Of a stretch of DNA of 64,000 nucleotides, positions 47,085-55,968 are shown piece by piece. Each line of letters opens with the position of its first letter. Within the stretch, counting starts at the first letter, position 1. The stretch spans positions 26,550 to 90,549 of the forward strand of contig NZ_JAMXIB010000012.1 in NCBI RefSeq assembly GCF_024006985.1. The letters are read 5' to 3'. Under the pieces are notes generated by a model, which worked only from the letters and a program-made list of their open reading frames with translations, did not search any database and had not been told where the DNA came from. Source of the stretch: Robiginitalea marina (GTDB lineage: Bacteria > Bacteroidota > Bacteroidia > Flavobacteriales > Flavobacteriaceae). A program made the position numbers and the translations under genes.

Positions 47085-47723
47085 ATGCCCGTCCAATTTG
47101 ACCTGCATGCCCTCCTGCAGATGGAGGGCCGTAAGCGCGCCACCCTCATCAACAAGGTGGCCGGCTATAAAACGGCCAACCTCATCGGGACCCGAAGTGC
47201 CGGCGGGGTCGACAACCTGGCTATTTTCAATTCGGTGGTGCACATCGGCGCCAACCCCCCCTTTCTGGGGTTCATCCTGCGGCCGACGTCCGTGGAGCGC
47301 CATACCTATGAAAACCTGAAAGAAACCGGGGTATACACCATCAATATGGTAACCGAAGGGATCCACCGGGAGGCCCACAGGACCTCGGGAAAATTCCCTG
47401 AAGAGGTTTCGGAGTTTGAGGCTTGCGGGTTGCAGCCCTGGTACCTTGAAGGCTTTGCGGCCCCTTTTGTGGCCGATAGCCCGGTGAAGTTGGGGTTGTC
47501 GTTTGTGGAAGCGCATACCCTCGCATGCAACGGGACCCGCCTGGTGGTGGGACAAATCGAACACCTGGTTTTGCCGGAGGATGCCCTTGCCCCGGACGGA
47601 GATATCGATTTGGAAGCCCTGGGGGCCGTGGCCATTGGGGGGCTCGACACCTATTACAGGGGGGTGAAACTCGGACGCTACGGGTATTTCCGTCCGGGGG
47701 AATCCCTGCGGGAAATCCCCTGA
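47085..47723 (+). CDS. Flavin reductase-family protein
   Basis: 212 residues of the split-barrel FMN-binding fold (DIM6/NTAB type). Features: A-N-L-I-G-T-R-S in the first strand, the N-L-A-I-F-N-S-V-V motif, and a P-P-F-L-G-F-I-L-R-P-T-S-V-E-R-H-T-Y segment with H-x-x-E-N, then A-H-R-T-S-G-K-F. Such proteins reduce FMN with NAD(P)H or act as flavoenzymes on their own; partner unknown. Cytoplasmic. It converges with the DUF4382 gene at a shared terminator. Confidence 0.9.
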   Translation: MPVQFDLHALLQMEGRKRATLINKVAGYKTANLIGTRSAGGVDNLAIFNSVVHIGANPPFLGFILRPTSVERHTYENLKETGVYTINMVTEGIHREAHRTSGKFPEEVSEFEACGLQPWYLEGFAAPFVADSPVKLGLSFVEAHTLACNGTRLVVGQIEHLVLPEDALAPDGDIDLEALGAVAIGGLDTYYRGVKLGRYGYFRPGESLREIP

Positions 47724-47751
47724 AAAAAATGGCAGGGGATTCCCCTGCCAT
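47722..47751 (-). terminator. Terminator of the DUF4382 gene
   Basis: A near-perfect palindrome (ATGGCAGGG 47729-47737 against CCCTGCCAT 47743-47751) followed on the minus strand by seven Ts. It overlaps the stop codon of the convergent flavin reductase gene. Confidence 0.8.
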
Positions 47752-47773
47752 GTATTCCGGATACCCGATGGCC

Positions 47774-48682
47774 TTAATTGCCGTCAGTGCTCTCTGTGGT
47801 GCCCGGATCCGTTTCCAGTAAGAAATCCTGAACGGTTTTGTTTGCGGGGACGATTTGTACGGTTACCGTATCGCTGGAGAAAAATCCTTCCTTTTCGGCC
47901 ACGGCCCGATAGGTGCCGGCCTGAATGCCCATGATGGCGTATTTTCCATCGGCATCCGAAAATGCAGAGGCATAGACCGTATCTGCTGCGATGACAGATA
48001 CCTGGGTTCCTTCCAGGGCAGTTTCCACTTCCTCAACCAGGGTGCCAGTGAACCCGGAAAGGGTTCCTGCCGTGGAGGTGTTCGAGGCCCGGATCACGGG
48101 CTTAAACAGGAAACCATTAAAGCCGGGCCCGTCGATATTCCCCCTGGCGACAAAAGACTTGCTCAGGTCAAAGTCCAGCAGCAGGTCGGCAGAAAGGCCG
48201 CCCACCACCTCCAGGGAGGGGTCGATGAAAACTTTGATCCCCGTCTGGGCCCCGCTGGGTACTTTGAAATCAAAGGTCTGGCCACTTTTCAGGACCAGGC
48301 TCACCCCTTTGACATAAATGCGGACCAGGTCGTAGCTGCCGGCCGGAACTTCCAGGTCGGCCAGTTCCTGGGTCACCCCATTGACCAGGGTGAGCAGGTT
48401 CACTGCGATTTCTTCTTCCATCAGGGTAATAAAGGGTTTGCCTTCGGCCTCCGAATCGCCATTGGCCTCCTCTTCGTCCCCATCGCCGGAAACCCTCCGG
48501 GCATCAATCTTAAATACGGTTACATTGGCCTCGGCCACCAGGTCATAAGGGAAGGGGGCATCTGTCAGGCGCACGGTAAGGCGGCCGGTCTGGTCTGAAT
48601 TCCGGTCCATGGAATCCTCTGCACAGCCGATAAACAAAACACTCAGGGCGAATAAAAATCTTGCAAAAAGTTTTGCATTCAT
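47774..48682 (-). CDS. DUF4382 lipoprotein with carboxypeptidase-regulatory-like domain
   Basis: 302 residues. The lipobox (L-F-I-G-C, Cys20) is followed by DUF4382 (about 33-190; G-R-L-T-V-R-L-T-D-A-P-F-P-Y). A CarboxypepD_reg-like beta sandwich then spans about 205-290 (L-E-G-T-Q-V-S-V, G-K-Y-A-I-M-G-I-Q-A-G-T-Y). An acidic insertion near 65-80 (DGDEEEANGD) may bind calcium. It is likely surface or periplasmic; substrate unknown. An 18-base palindrome lies 36 bases upstream of the start. Confidence 0.88.
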   Translation of the reverse strand: MNAKLFARFLFALSVLFIGCAEDSMDRNSDQTGRLTVRLTDAPFPYDLVAEANVTVFKIDARRVSGDGDEEEANGDSEAEGKPFITLMEEEIAVNLLTLVNGVTQELADLEVPAGSYDLVRIYVKGVSLVLKSGQTFDFKVPSGAQTGIKVFIDPSLEVVGGLSADLLLDFDLSKSFVARGNIDGPGFNGFLFKPVIRASNTSTAGTLSGFTGTLVEEVETALEGTQVSVIAADTVYASAFSDADGKYAIMGIQAGTYRAVAEKEGFFSSDTVTVQIVPANKTVQDFLLETDPGTTESTDGN

Positions 48683-48718
48683 AAGGTAGGTTTTTTTAAG
48701 GATTGGGTTTGAGTCAAA

Positions 48719-48736
48719 TTCACTTCACGAAGTGAA
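48719..48736. promoter_or_regulatory. Palindrome upstream of the DUF4382 gene
   Basis: TTCACTTC-AC-GAAGTGAA, a perfect 8-base inverted repeat. A partial copy (CGACGAAGTG) occurs about 70 bases further upstream. The position fits a repressor or activator site. Confidence 0.45.
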
Positions 48737-48870
48737 AACACCCAAAGTTGGCGTAACCCTACCAAAGCCCATAAGGTTTTGCCGTTTTTTCGACGAAGTG
48801 CACCCTCCCACCCCGTTTTTAGGGTATCCCGAAACTGTCTCGGGTGTTTGAAGACCGCCTCCGGGACGGT

Positions 48871-49371
48871 TCAATCCGATTCCAGCCCGATGCGATCGAT
48901 CCGGAGCAAAAAGTGTTCCTCGCGCTTGTTGCCGATCAGGATGCCGAGCTCCTCCAGGGAGTCCCCCCCAAAATTTGGGAGGTCCACCCTGCGACCGCGG
49001 AAGGACGGGTAGAACCCCTCAAGGGGCAGCCTGATTTCTTCCCAGGTGCCCCGGGTATCAAAATAGGCGACATAGGCATGCGCATCCGATTTTCGCGCCC
49101 TTATGCGGAACTGGTAGCGCTTCCCGTCGCCCTGAACCCGCAGGACGATATGGCGCGCCCCGTGCAGGGGCACCCTGCCACAATCGAACCGAATGGAGGA
49201 AAATCCCCCATTGTTTTTAAGGGAAACCTCCCCGGAGAATACCCCGTGGCCTTCCGAATCCACGGTGAGGCTTCCCCGAGACCGGCCGCCCATTACCGGG
49301 TCGTCGACCACGGTCCAACCGGAAAGGGGCGCAGCGTTGTTAAAATCGAACAGGCAATAGGAGTTTTTCAT
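48871..49371 (-). CDS. CIA30-family protein
   Basis: 166 residues. The fold is the CIA30/NDUFAF1 beta-sandwich: W-T-V-V-D-D-P-V-M-G-G-R-S-R-G-S near the N-terminus, F-S-G-E-V-S-L-K-N-N-G-G-F-S-S-I-R, and a C-terminal L-G-I-L-I-G-N. In mitochondria the family helps assemble complex I; in bacteria the role is open. No signal peptide. It is conserved alone in many Bacteroidota. A hairpin with a 10-base stem lies upstream (49518-49548). Confidence 0.88.
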   Translation of the reverse strand: MKNSYCLFDFNNAAPLSGWTVVDDPVMGGRSRGSLTVDSEGHGVFSGEVSLKNNGGFSSIRFDCGRVPLHGARHIVLRVQGDGKRYQFRIRARKSDAHAYVAYFDTRGTWEEIRLPLEGFYPSFRGRRVDLPNFGGDSLEELGILIGNKREEHFLLRIDRIGLESD

Positions 49372-49517
49372 GTCGGGGAAGGGTTGGCGGGCCCATCAAC
49401 CCGGAAAGCCCCCGGAAGGCCCTGTACGTGCCTTCTTCCAGGGAAACAGGGGAAAAGGTACAAAATTTGGCCACACCGCCGCAAAGCAGTCAGGCCTGAC
49501 GGCCTGCAACCTGTGGG

Positions 49518-49548
49518 AAGGCCCGGCTCTTCTTACGGGCCGGGCCTT
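49518..49548. other. Hairpin downstream of the coiled-coil gene
   Basis: AAGGCCCGGC (49518-49527) and GCCGGGCCTT (49539-49548) form a perfect 10-base stem with an 11-base loop, 11 bases after the stop of the minus-strand gene at 49560. No clear T-run follows, so its strength as terminator is uncertain. Confidence 0.5.
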
Positions 49549-49559
49549 CGGGCCATTTC

Positions 49560-49946
49560 TTACAGACGCTCGGTCAGGAAGCTGAAGAATTCCTTTTTGA
49601 GTTCCCGGAACATGTCTCGCTGTGTTTCCATTTCCTCCCGGAATTCGAGGTGTTTTTTTACCATCACGGCATCCATGGAGTCTTCACCCGCCATGCTGGT
49701 CCCGGCTATGCGGGCCTCGTGCTGCTCTATGCCTTCGAGGAATTCATCGATCCGCCCCTCCTGCAATATAAATTCGTTCTGGAAGTGCTCCAGGCGGGCT
49801 AAAACATCTTTGTCCGTCCAGCGCTCAACCAGTTCTTCGAGCCTGTTCTCAAAGGAACGCAATTCATCTTTCCAGAAGAAGAGTTCGCTTTTCCATGTTT
49901 GGTGTTCAAAGTGCAAATCGGAATTGAAAATAACCTGGGTTTTCAT
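49560..49946 (-). CDS. Conserved coiled-coil protein
   Basis: 128 residues, almost entirely helical and charged, with heptad-like spacing of Leu/Phe from about residue 25 on (L-R-S-F-E-N-R-L-E-E-L-V-E-R-W). It starts MKTQVIFNSDLHFEHQ, has no cysteine, no signal peptide and no membrane segment. I recognise no family. Probably cytoplasmic and oligomeric. It is followed by a hairpin and the CIA30 gene; the 254 bases upstream hold no gene. Confidence 0.75.
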   Translation of the reverse strand: MKTQVIFNSDLHFEHQTWKSELFFWKDELRSFENRLEELVERWTDKDVLARLEHFQNEFILQEGRIDEFLEGIEQHEARIAGTSMAGEDSMDAVMVKKHLEFREEMETQRDMFRELKKEFFSFLTERL

Positions 49947-50200
49947 GGCTTCTGTCTTTTAGGGGTTTCGGTTTTCTATTGGCGTACCGCGGAAATGCCT
50001 CAGGGGTTCCCGTTGGCAAATCCGCTGTTGCCGGCCGCGTAAGCGCGGGGCTCAGTATTGTTCCCTAAAAATAACAAAGGCAGGGCCCAGGGGCACTGAT
50101 CTGCATCAGCCCGGGTGGCGGCTTCCTCCCCGGTGGCCGGGGAAGGGCACTTTCGGTATTGGGCACGAAGGGTTGCCCGCAGGGGGCAGGGGGCTTCGGT

Positions 50201-51301
50201 TCAGAAGGCCTGGGGAAGGGCTTTTACATGGGCGTGTACGTCAACGCCGTTGACAGTGCCTTCCCGGGTATCGGCAGACATTTTTACCCCCTTGAGGTCG
50301 TTGAGCAATCCGGCAGGGGATAGGGCCTTTACCCCGTAGTAGGTGCCATCGGGGCCAATAGCCTTGATGTCGATGATGTTCCCGGCCTGCCGGACCCCTT
50401 TCACATCGAGCCTGGCGCCGTCAGGGGTCAGGGCCTTGATGTCATAAATGGTGCCGTCTGGCCCCAGGGCCTTTACCGGGGCCAGGGCAGCTTCGCTTAC
50501 CAAAATTTTCACCGGGTATTTTTCCCCTCCAAAAAGGGCCTTCACATCCATGAGCTGGCGTTGGCCTGTGTCCTGCAGGGCCTTTACATCGTAAATGTTC
50601 CCGTCGGCATCCAAAGCCTTCACGTCCAGGGTCCTGCCCTCCGGATGGATAGCCTTCACGTGCCAGGTGGAAATATCGCCCGCCCCTTCTGCCTGCGGAA
50701 GGGCTTTGATATGCGCATGCACGGCAACCCCGTGGAGGGTGGCTTCCAGGTCGCCTTCCTCCATTTTGACGCCTTTGACGTCATTGAGCTGTCCTTCCGG
50801 GGAAATGGCCTTCACCCCATAGAATTCCCCGGCTTTGCCAATGGCCTTGATGTCGATGATATTCCCGGCCCGGCGGACCCCTTTTACATCGAGCCGCTCC
50901 CCCTCAAGCAGGGCTTTTATGTCATAAATGGTGCCGTCTTCCCCAATGGCTTTCACAGGGGCATAGGTGTCCTCGCTCACCAGGATTTTAACAGGCATCT
51001 TCTTCCCGTCGAACAGGGCCTTTACATCCATGACCTGGTGTTGTCCGCCTTCCTGGAAGGCTTTGATGTCGTAAATATTCCCATCGGCATCAAGGGCCTT
51101 CACATCGATAAACCGGCCTTCGGGGTGGACGGCCTTGATATGCCAGACGACCTCATCGGGTTCCGGGGCTTCCTGCACCACCGCTGCAGGTGCTTCCGTA
51201 CGGGGGGGTTCGGTACACCCGAAAAGGAAAAACAGGAATCCGGTCAGGGCTCCTAGGGCCACTTGCCTGAAAATGGGTTTGAAAAAGGTCGCTTTTTTCA
51301 T
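50201..51301 (-). CDS. Lipoprotein with tandemly duplicated VKA-motif domain
   Basis: 366 residues. A signal peptide ends in a lipobox (F-L-F-G-C, Cys29). After a short linker come two near-identical domains, residues 53-204 and 213-365, offset by exactly 160. Each contains about ten short motifs of type D-[VI]-K-[AG] or P-V-K-[AI], spaced mostly by 8-20 residues (e.g. DVKALDADGNIYDIKA). The regular spacing suggests a beta-solenoid or propeller. Similar proteins exist in Bacteroidota under a DUF name I recall only as DUF7486, unverified. No function known. A TATCTTTG -7 box is 31 bases upstream. Confidence 0.85.
   Translation of the reverse strand: MKKATFFKPIFRQVALGALTGFLFFLFGCTEPPRTEAPAAVVQEAPEPDEVVWHIKAVHPEGRFIDVKALDADGNIYDIKAFQEGGQHQVMDVKALFDGKKMPVKILVSEDTYAPVKAIGEDGTIYDIKALLEGERLDVKGVRRAGNIIDIKAIGKAGEFYGVKAISPEGQLNDVKGVKMEEGDLEATLHGVAVHAHIKALPQAEGAGDISTWHVKAIHPEGRTLDVKALDADGNIYDVKALQDTGQRQLMDVKALFGGEKYPVKILVSEAALAPVKALGPDGTIYDIKALTPDGARLDVKGVRQAGNIIDIKAIGPDGTYYGVKALSPAGLLNDLKGVKMSADTREGTVNGVDVHAHVKALPQAF
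50207..51145 (-). repeat. In-frame tandem duplication of about 480 bases
   Basis: Copy 1 (complement of 50690-51145) and copy 2 (complement of 50207-50665) encode the two halves of the lipoprotein. They align over about 150 codons with mostly conservative changes, which points to a fairly recent duplication under purifying selection. Confidence 0.85.
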
Positions 51302-51331
51302 GACGGATAGGTTTAAGGTTGGTATTCACCC

Positions 51332-51339
51332 CAAAGATA
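51332..51339 (-). promoter_or_regulatory. Candidate -7 box of the VKA-repeat lipoprotein gene
   Basis: TATCTTTG on the minus strand, an exact TAnnTTTG match, 30 bases before the ATG. No TTG at 19-base spacing. Confidence 0.42.
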
Positions 51340-51411
51340 CGGATTCATTTTGCGTCCCCCATGGCCGATATGGCTTCAATATGTGGGGCAGGCCAGTTTG
51401 GGGCATCCCGT

Positions 51412-51759
51412 TTACATGGGGTCTGCCAGGGAGCGAACCACCACAAGCAGGAACCCCAGCAGGAACAGGGAGGTAAAGATCACCTTGTTGTGCCTGGCCA
51501 GCCAGTTGGGGAGGAAAATATCGAAATTGTCTTTTTTGGAATCGGAATACTTCCTGGCAAGTAGGGTTAGCGGGCAAAACATCCGGAAGGTCAGCAGCAC
51601 GATCCCTTCCCCGAAAACCAGCGCAATACCAATCCAGGTGTACCGGGTGATGTGATTGGCTATCCCGCTATAGAGGATGAACCCAATGACCGCCACAAAG
51701 AATGCCCAGATGAGGGTGTGCCCCAACTTGATTGCGAATAATTTTTCCGATGGTTTCAT
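51412..51759 (-). CDS. Small integral membrane protein
   Basis: 115 residues from the ATG at 51759; a TTG four codons earlier is less likely. Three to four hydrophobic helices (about 16-34, 42-62, and 92-108) with a Y-T-W-I-G-I-A-L-V-F-G-E-G segment and a R-M-F-C-P-L-T-L-L-A-R-K-Y motif. It resembles the small DUF2784-type membrane proteins in the C-P-L-T motif, but this is uncertain. Function unknown; single gene between the amidohydrolase and the repeat lipoprotein. Confidence 0.75.
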   Translation of the reverse strand: MKPSEKLFAIKLGHTLIWAFFVAVIGFILYSGIANHITRYTWIGIALVFGEGIVLLTFRMFCPLTLLARKYSDSKKDNFDIFLPNWLARHNKVIFTSLFLLGFLLVVVRSLADPM

Positions 51760-51830
51760 GTCCAGTGGCAAAAACCGGCTACGGGGGCGTGGGTTTTAAG
51801 CCCTTCAGGCCCCGTTCATAAGATCCGGGG

Positions 51831-53558
51831 TTACCCCCCTTTTTGGTATACCACCTCCCCGTCGAAAATCGTCATCACCACCTCGGTGTTAAGGAGGTCC
51901 CCCTCCGGCACGGTCATGAGGTCCTGGCTGAATATGGTGAAATCAGCCAGTTTCCCCTCCGCAATGGACCCTTTGATGCCTTCTTCAAAGGCGCCGTAGG
52001 CCGCATCGAGGGTATAAGAGCGCAGGGCCTGTTCCCGGGTCATCTTCTGGGCCGGTTCATAGCCTTCCTCTGGCGTTCCTTTCAGGGTTTTCCGGCTCAC
52101 ACTGGCGTAAAAGCTGGCAATCGGGTCGAGGGGCTCCACGGGCACATCGGTGCCGTTGACCACGGGGATGCCGCTTTGCAGCAGGGCCTGCCACATGTAA
52201 GCGCCCTCTTTGATGCGTTGTTCCCCCAGCCGGTCAATAGCCCAGGGGCGGTCGGAAGAAAGGTGGATGGCCTGCATGGCGGGGATGACGCCGAGCTGGG
52301 CAAAACGCGGGATGTCTTCCGGGTGCAGGTGCTGGGCGTGTTCAATCCGGAACCGGTGGTCGTTGCTCAGTTCGGGCAATTCGGTGAAGGCAGCCTCGTA
52401 ACGGTCGAGGATTTCGCGGTTTGCCCGGTCGCCAATGGCGTGGGAGCAAACCTGGAAGCCGTGTTGCAGCCCTTTGAGGGCTGTTTCCTTCACGTAACTC
52501 ATGGGCAGGGTTTCATGCCCGAAATGCCCGGGCCGGTCCGTATAGGCTTCCAGCAGCCATGCGCCCCTCGACCCCAGGGCGCCGTCGCAGTTGAGTTTTA
52601 CCGAGCGGATGGTCAGCAGGTGGTCGGGGTCTACCAGGGGCCCCTTTACATACCATTCCTGAAGCAATTCCTCGTCCCACCCGGTAAGCATGGCATACAT
52701 GCGTATCCCCATTTTGCCGGCCGCTTTCATGGCCTCGTACTGGGCAATGGTCTCCCGCCCGATGCCGGCATCGTGAAAGCCCGTGATGCCATGCCTGTGG
52801 CAGGCGGCCACAGCCAGTTCAAAGGCCTTGGCATCGCGCTCCGGGGTGTTTTCCGGGATATGCCGGGTGATCAGCCCCTGGGCGCGCTCGTTGAAAACCC
52901 CTGTGGGTACCCCCAGGGCATCCCGGATGACTTCACCCCCTTCAACCTCATGGGTATCGATCCCTTCCATGGACAGGACCCCGACACCTGCAATTTCCAT
53001 GGCCTTGGCATTGGCAAAGCCCGCATGGCCGCTGGCGTGCCGCAGGTATACCGGGTTGTCGGGCGAAACTGAGCTCAGCAGGTCATGGGTCTGAAAACCT
53101 TTGACCGTTATGGCTGGCATGGAATCCCATTTGCTCTGGTGCCACCCCCTCCCGGTAATCCATTCCCCGGGTTGTGCGGTTTTGACTTTTTCCGCCACGG
53201 CATCCACGATTTCCTGGTAGCTGGTGGTGTTCATCAGGTCCAGGTCGAGTTCGTTGTATCCCAGGCCCATGAAATGGCCGTGGCCTTCGATCAGGCCCGG
53301 GGTCATGGTCCTGCCCTGCAGGTCGAGTACCCGGGTCTGCTCGCCTTTAAATTTCTCCGCCTCCTCCAGGCTGCCCGCAAAAAGGATGCGGTTGCCCTGC
53401 ACGGCAACGGCTTCCACCACAGGCTGCACGGAATCTACCGTGTAGATCGTGCCGCCATGGATCAGCAGGGAGGCGGTTTGTTTTTCAGGGCTCGAGCAGG
53501 CAACGGGAATCAGCAGGGACAGGAGCAGGGCCCGGGCAATCAGGTGTCGAAATGGCAT
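51831..53558 (-). CDS. Secreted amidohydrolase (YtcJ/amidohydrolase-3 family)
   Basis: 575 residues. The signal peptide carries a possible lipobox (L-I-P-V-A-C, Cys21). The TIM-barrel amidohydrolase motifs are present: M-T-P-G-L-I-E-G-H-G-H-F-M-G-L-G near residue 90, metal-ligand H-A-I-G-D-R-A-N, R-I-E-H-A-Q-H, and the closing N-G-T-D-V-P-V-E-P-L-D-P. The C-terminal composite domain holds L-A-D-F-T-I. Members remove N-acyl or formamide groups with bound metals; the true substrate is unknown. Likely periplasmic. Confidence 0.9.
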   Translation of the reverse strand: MPFRHLIARALLLSLLIPVACSSPEKQTASLLIHGGTIYTVDSVQPVVEAVAVQGNRILFAGSLEEAEKFKGEQTRVLDLQGRTMTPGLIEGHGHFMGLGYNELDLDLMNTTSYQEIVDAVAEKVKTAQPGEWITGRGWHQSKWDSMPAITVKGFQTHDLLSSVSPDNPVYLRHASGHAGFANAKAMEIAGVGVLSMEGIDTHEVEGGEVIRDALGVPTGVFNERAQGLITRHIPENTPERDAKAFELAVAACHRHGITGFHDAGIGRETIAQYEAMKAAGKMGIRMYAMLTGWDEELLQEWYVKGPLVDPDHLLTIRSVKLNCDGALGSRGAWLLEAYTDRPGHFGHETLPMSYVKETALKGLQHGFQVCSHAIGDRANREILDRYEAAFTELPELSNDHRFRIEHAQHLHPEDIPRFAQLGVIPAMQAIHLSSDRPWAIDRLGEQRIKEGAYMWQALLQSGIPVVNGTDVPVEPLDPIASFYASVSRKTLKGTPEEGYEPAQKMTREQALRSYTLDAAYGAFEEGIKGSIAEGKLADFTIFSQDLMTVPEGDLLNTEVVMTIFDGEVVYQKGG

Positions 53559-53695
53559 TTTGTTCGGTTTTTAGGTCTCTGGAAATATACGATTTGTTCC
53601 CGTTACTTCCTTCGGGGTCTTCCACCCGTGCCATGGCAATTGCTGCGGGCTTCTTCCATGGCCTGTATGGTGGCGTTTCGCCGGGGTCCACCAGG

Positions 53696-55081
53696 TCATT
53701 CCAAATGATGGAGCAGCCCTTCCAGGATTTCGTCCGTTTCATCAAGCAAATGGTCCCGTATGAAAATATCGGGGATGACCCCTTCTTCTTTGGTGCTGCC
53801 ATTGACCCGAACGATGTACCCTTTCGATACTTTCACGGGGATCCCGGTTTGGGGAAGGGCAAACTGGAACTGGGAGGCATACAGGGAGGGATAGTCCCCG
53901 GTTTCCTCCCCTGCCAGGGTGGCAAACCCATAGTCCTGGATCTGGGCGGCGGTCACCGCCGCCTGGGAATGCGATTGCCGGTTGATTAAAACATAAACCT
54001 TGCCGGCAAAGCGCTTTTCTTTGGGTTGGGGCGGATAAGGGTCAAACGCGAACGGGTATACTTCGCCGTCTTCCCGGGCCAGCGCTTCCCGCCAGTAGGC
54101 CGTTGTGGTATCGTTGTGCTGCCGTACGTGTTGTTTGAGGAATTTGCTGGTTTTGAGCGTAAAGGCGGAATTCCACCTAAAGGGTTTGTCGGCAATGTAC
54201 GACACCAGATAATCGCTGAAGGCGTTATCGCCCCCGGCATTGTTCCTGAGGTCCAGGATCAGATTTTCAGGCTTCCGGTCCCGGATAACCGCAAAAGCAG
54301 AATCGATAAATTTTCGGTAATGCTGCGGGTCCCCCCCAAAACTCCCGGGGTTTACATACGCGGCTTTCTCATAGAACTTCAGGTCCAGGTGGGCATTAAG
54401 TACTTCCTTCCGTTTCATCTCATACCCGTCAATGACGCTGACCGCCTCCAGGGTAAAGGTTTCAACCGCGCCATTGGCGCGAATCTCGACGTCAAATTCG
54501 TCCTGCTGCCCAAAGACCTGCCAGTAAAGCCTCGGAAACGAATACAGTTCAATTTTGGCATTTTTGAAGTAGGGGCGTTCCGCCGAAACCTGGGGATAGA
54601 TACGCTCCAGGAGGTCGCCCATGGGGGTCCCGTTGATGCCCAAAACTTCCGAACCGATGGGAATGCGGTCGTTTCCGGACCAGTTCTTTCGCACCAGGGC
54701 CTTCCCGCCCTCAAAGGCAATTTCCAGGGGGAAAAGGGTCCCGCCGCCGAAGGCATGTTCCCGGTAGGCTGCCCCCGGGAAGGGGATTTCCGTATGGCCG
54801 TTATCCGCTTTTGAAACCACCCGCTGAAAGAGGCTGGTCGCCTCCAAAAGGCTAAAGCTGTCAGCCTGTATCGACGCCTTTACCGCCTCGAAGTTTCGGT
54901 CAAACGCGGCTTTGGGGGTGTAGGCATGGAGGTCGTAGTGGGCTTCTTCCAGGGAGGCTTTGAGGAAATCGAGGTCCTCCAGGACATCAGCCTTTGGGAA
55001 CACTTTTGGGGATTGGGAATTTCCCTTAAAGGGCAAGGCCAGGGCGCAGCAAAGGAGCAGAAGCGCTAATTTTGGATTCAT
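53696..55081 (-). CDS. S41-family peptidase, secreted
   Basis: 461 residues. The signal peptide ends near LALPFKGNSQ. A helical N-terminal domain (about 25-100) precedes a PDZ-like part (G-S-E-V-L-G-I-N-G-T-P-M-G-D-L-L-E-R) and a C-terminal-processing-protease core: I-L-D-L-R-N-N-A-G-G-D-N near 285, and the serine region V-L-I-N-R-Q-S-H-S-Q-A-A-V near 370. S41 proteases cleave protein C-termini or peptides; this one is probably periplasmic. A TACCTTTG -7 box lies 18 bases upstream. Confidence 0.88.
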   Translation of the reverse strand: MNPKLALLLLCCALALPFKGNSQSPKVFPKADVLEDLDFLKASLEEAHYDLHAYTPKAAFDRNFEAVKASIQADSFSLLEATSLFQRVVSKADNGHTEIPFPGAAYREHAFGGGTLFPLEIAFEGGKALVRKNWSGNDRIPIGSEVLGINGTPMGDLLERIYPQVSAERPYFKNAKIELYSFPRLYWQVFGQQDEFDVEIRANGAVETFTLEAVSVIDGYEMKRKEVLNAHLDLKFYEKAAYVNPGSFGGDPQHYRKFIDSAFAVIRDRKPENLILDLRNNAGGDNAFSDYLVSYIADKPFRWNSAFTLKTSKFLKQHVRQHNDTTTAYWREALAREDGEVYPFAFDPYPPQPKEKRFAGKVYVLINRQSHSQAAVTAAQIQDYGFATLAGEETGDYPSLYASQFQFALPQTGIPVKVSKGYIVRVNGSTKEEGVIPDIFIRDHLLDETDEILEGLLHHLE

Positions 55082-55099
55082 TTCCGGGGTTTATGGTTG

Positions 55100-55107
55100 C
55101 AAAGGTA
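55100..55107 (-). promoter_or_regulatory. Candidate -7 box of the S41 peptidase gene
   Basis: TACCTTTG on the minus strand, an exact TAnnTTTG match, 18 bases before the ATG. No TTG -33 box at standard spacing. Confidence 0.42.
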
Positions 55108-55185
55108 TAAGAAATCCCTGGCTTAAGGTGCCCGGCAAATGTTCAGGGCAGGGGAAGAACAAGGCTTGGCATAAAGCCGCCCGGG

Positions 55186-55695
55186 TTATTCCGCCTTTAA
55201 AAAATCGGTGACCACGGGGTTGTTTTCAGAAGCCATTTCGCACGTCCAACTGTCTATCCACCACCTGCCTTTTTCATAATGGAGCTGGATGCTGTTCAAC
55301 CCGCGGGTGTTGGTTTCAAGATCAGGGTCGGTACGGATTTCAAAAGCACTCCAGACTTGGGCCATATTCCCGAACCGGCTGACGCTTCTTTTGAGCTCTA
55401 TTTCGTAAAAATCCCCTTTGGGGGCCAGCGCCAGGGGAATATATTCGGCTTCCAGCGCATGCGATTCGGCATACCCGTGCGCGTCCAGCCTCGTGATCAC
55501 GGCATTTTTGGAATGTAGGAACCTGTCCCGTTCAAACTGCCAGGGGTCATTTCGCGAACCGGAAACAACGGCGTAATAGGCATCGATGATGGCGGCAACC
55601 GATTGCACGTCCTGGGCGTATTTTTCCCCGGCAGGTTGGCCAAAAAGGGATGTGCCCAGCAGGAGGGCAATCCCGAACAGTATCGCTTTTTTCAT
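55186..55695 (-). CDS. Secreted NTF2/SnoaL-like hypothetical protein
   Basis: 169 residues. A signal peptide (about 1-19, ending SLFGQ) precedes a compact domain with A-A-I-I-D-A-Y-Y-A-V-V-S-G at the start, W-S-A-F-E-I-R-T in the middle and a W-W-I-D-S-W-T-C-E strand at the end. This looks like the cone-shaped NTF2/SnoaL-like fold, used for many ligands. Single Cys near residue 153. Function unknown. The 273 bases to its right hold no gene that I can support. Confidence 0.75.
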   Translation of the reverse strand: MKKAILFGIALLLGTSLFGQPAGEKYAQDVQSVAAIIDAYYAVVSGSRNDPWQFERDRFLHSKNAVITRLDAHGYAESHALEAEYIPLALAPKGDFYEIELKRSVSRFGNMAQVWSAFEIRTDPDLETNTRGLNSIQLHYEKGRWWIDSWTCEMASENNPVVTDFLKAE

Positions 55696-55968
55696 AATTC
55701 AACAGATTGTTTAGGGGTTCATGTGCGAATATGGGAGGCATCAAGACCTGGTTAGCAATGCAAAGGCTCAGCAAGAAACCGGTATGGATTATAAAGGTTC
55801 TTATCGGCCGGGTATACAGGTGCATAATCCTGATCCGTACTTTGCCGTTTTGGGGTGCCGCTGCCTTTGGGCGCTGCAACGCCTTTAATGGTTTCCAATT
55901 GGCAATATAGGAATCTTTCCTTCCCCAACCCGCTCGATCCCCTGCTGATCAACACAGTTAAGTTCGGG

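Noticed and set aside
50201..51301. Tandem DNA repeat of sequencing or assembly origin
   Set aside because: The two copies differ at many codons with conservative changes, so it is a real protein duplication.
55707..55910. 67-codon ORF in the gap before the P-type ATPase
   Set aside because: No ribosome-binding site, opposite strand to neighbours and no recognisable pattern.
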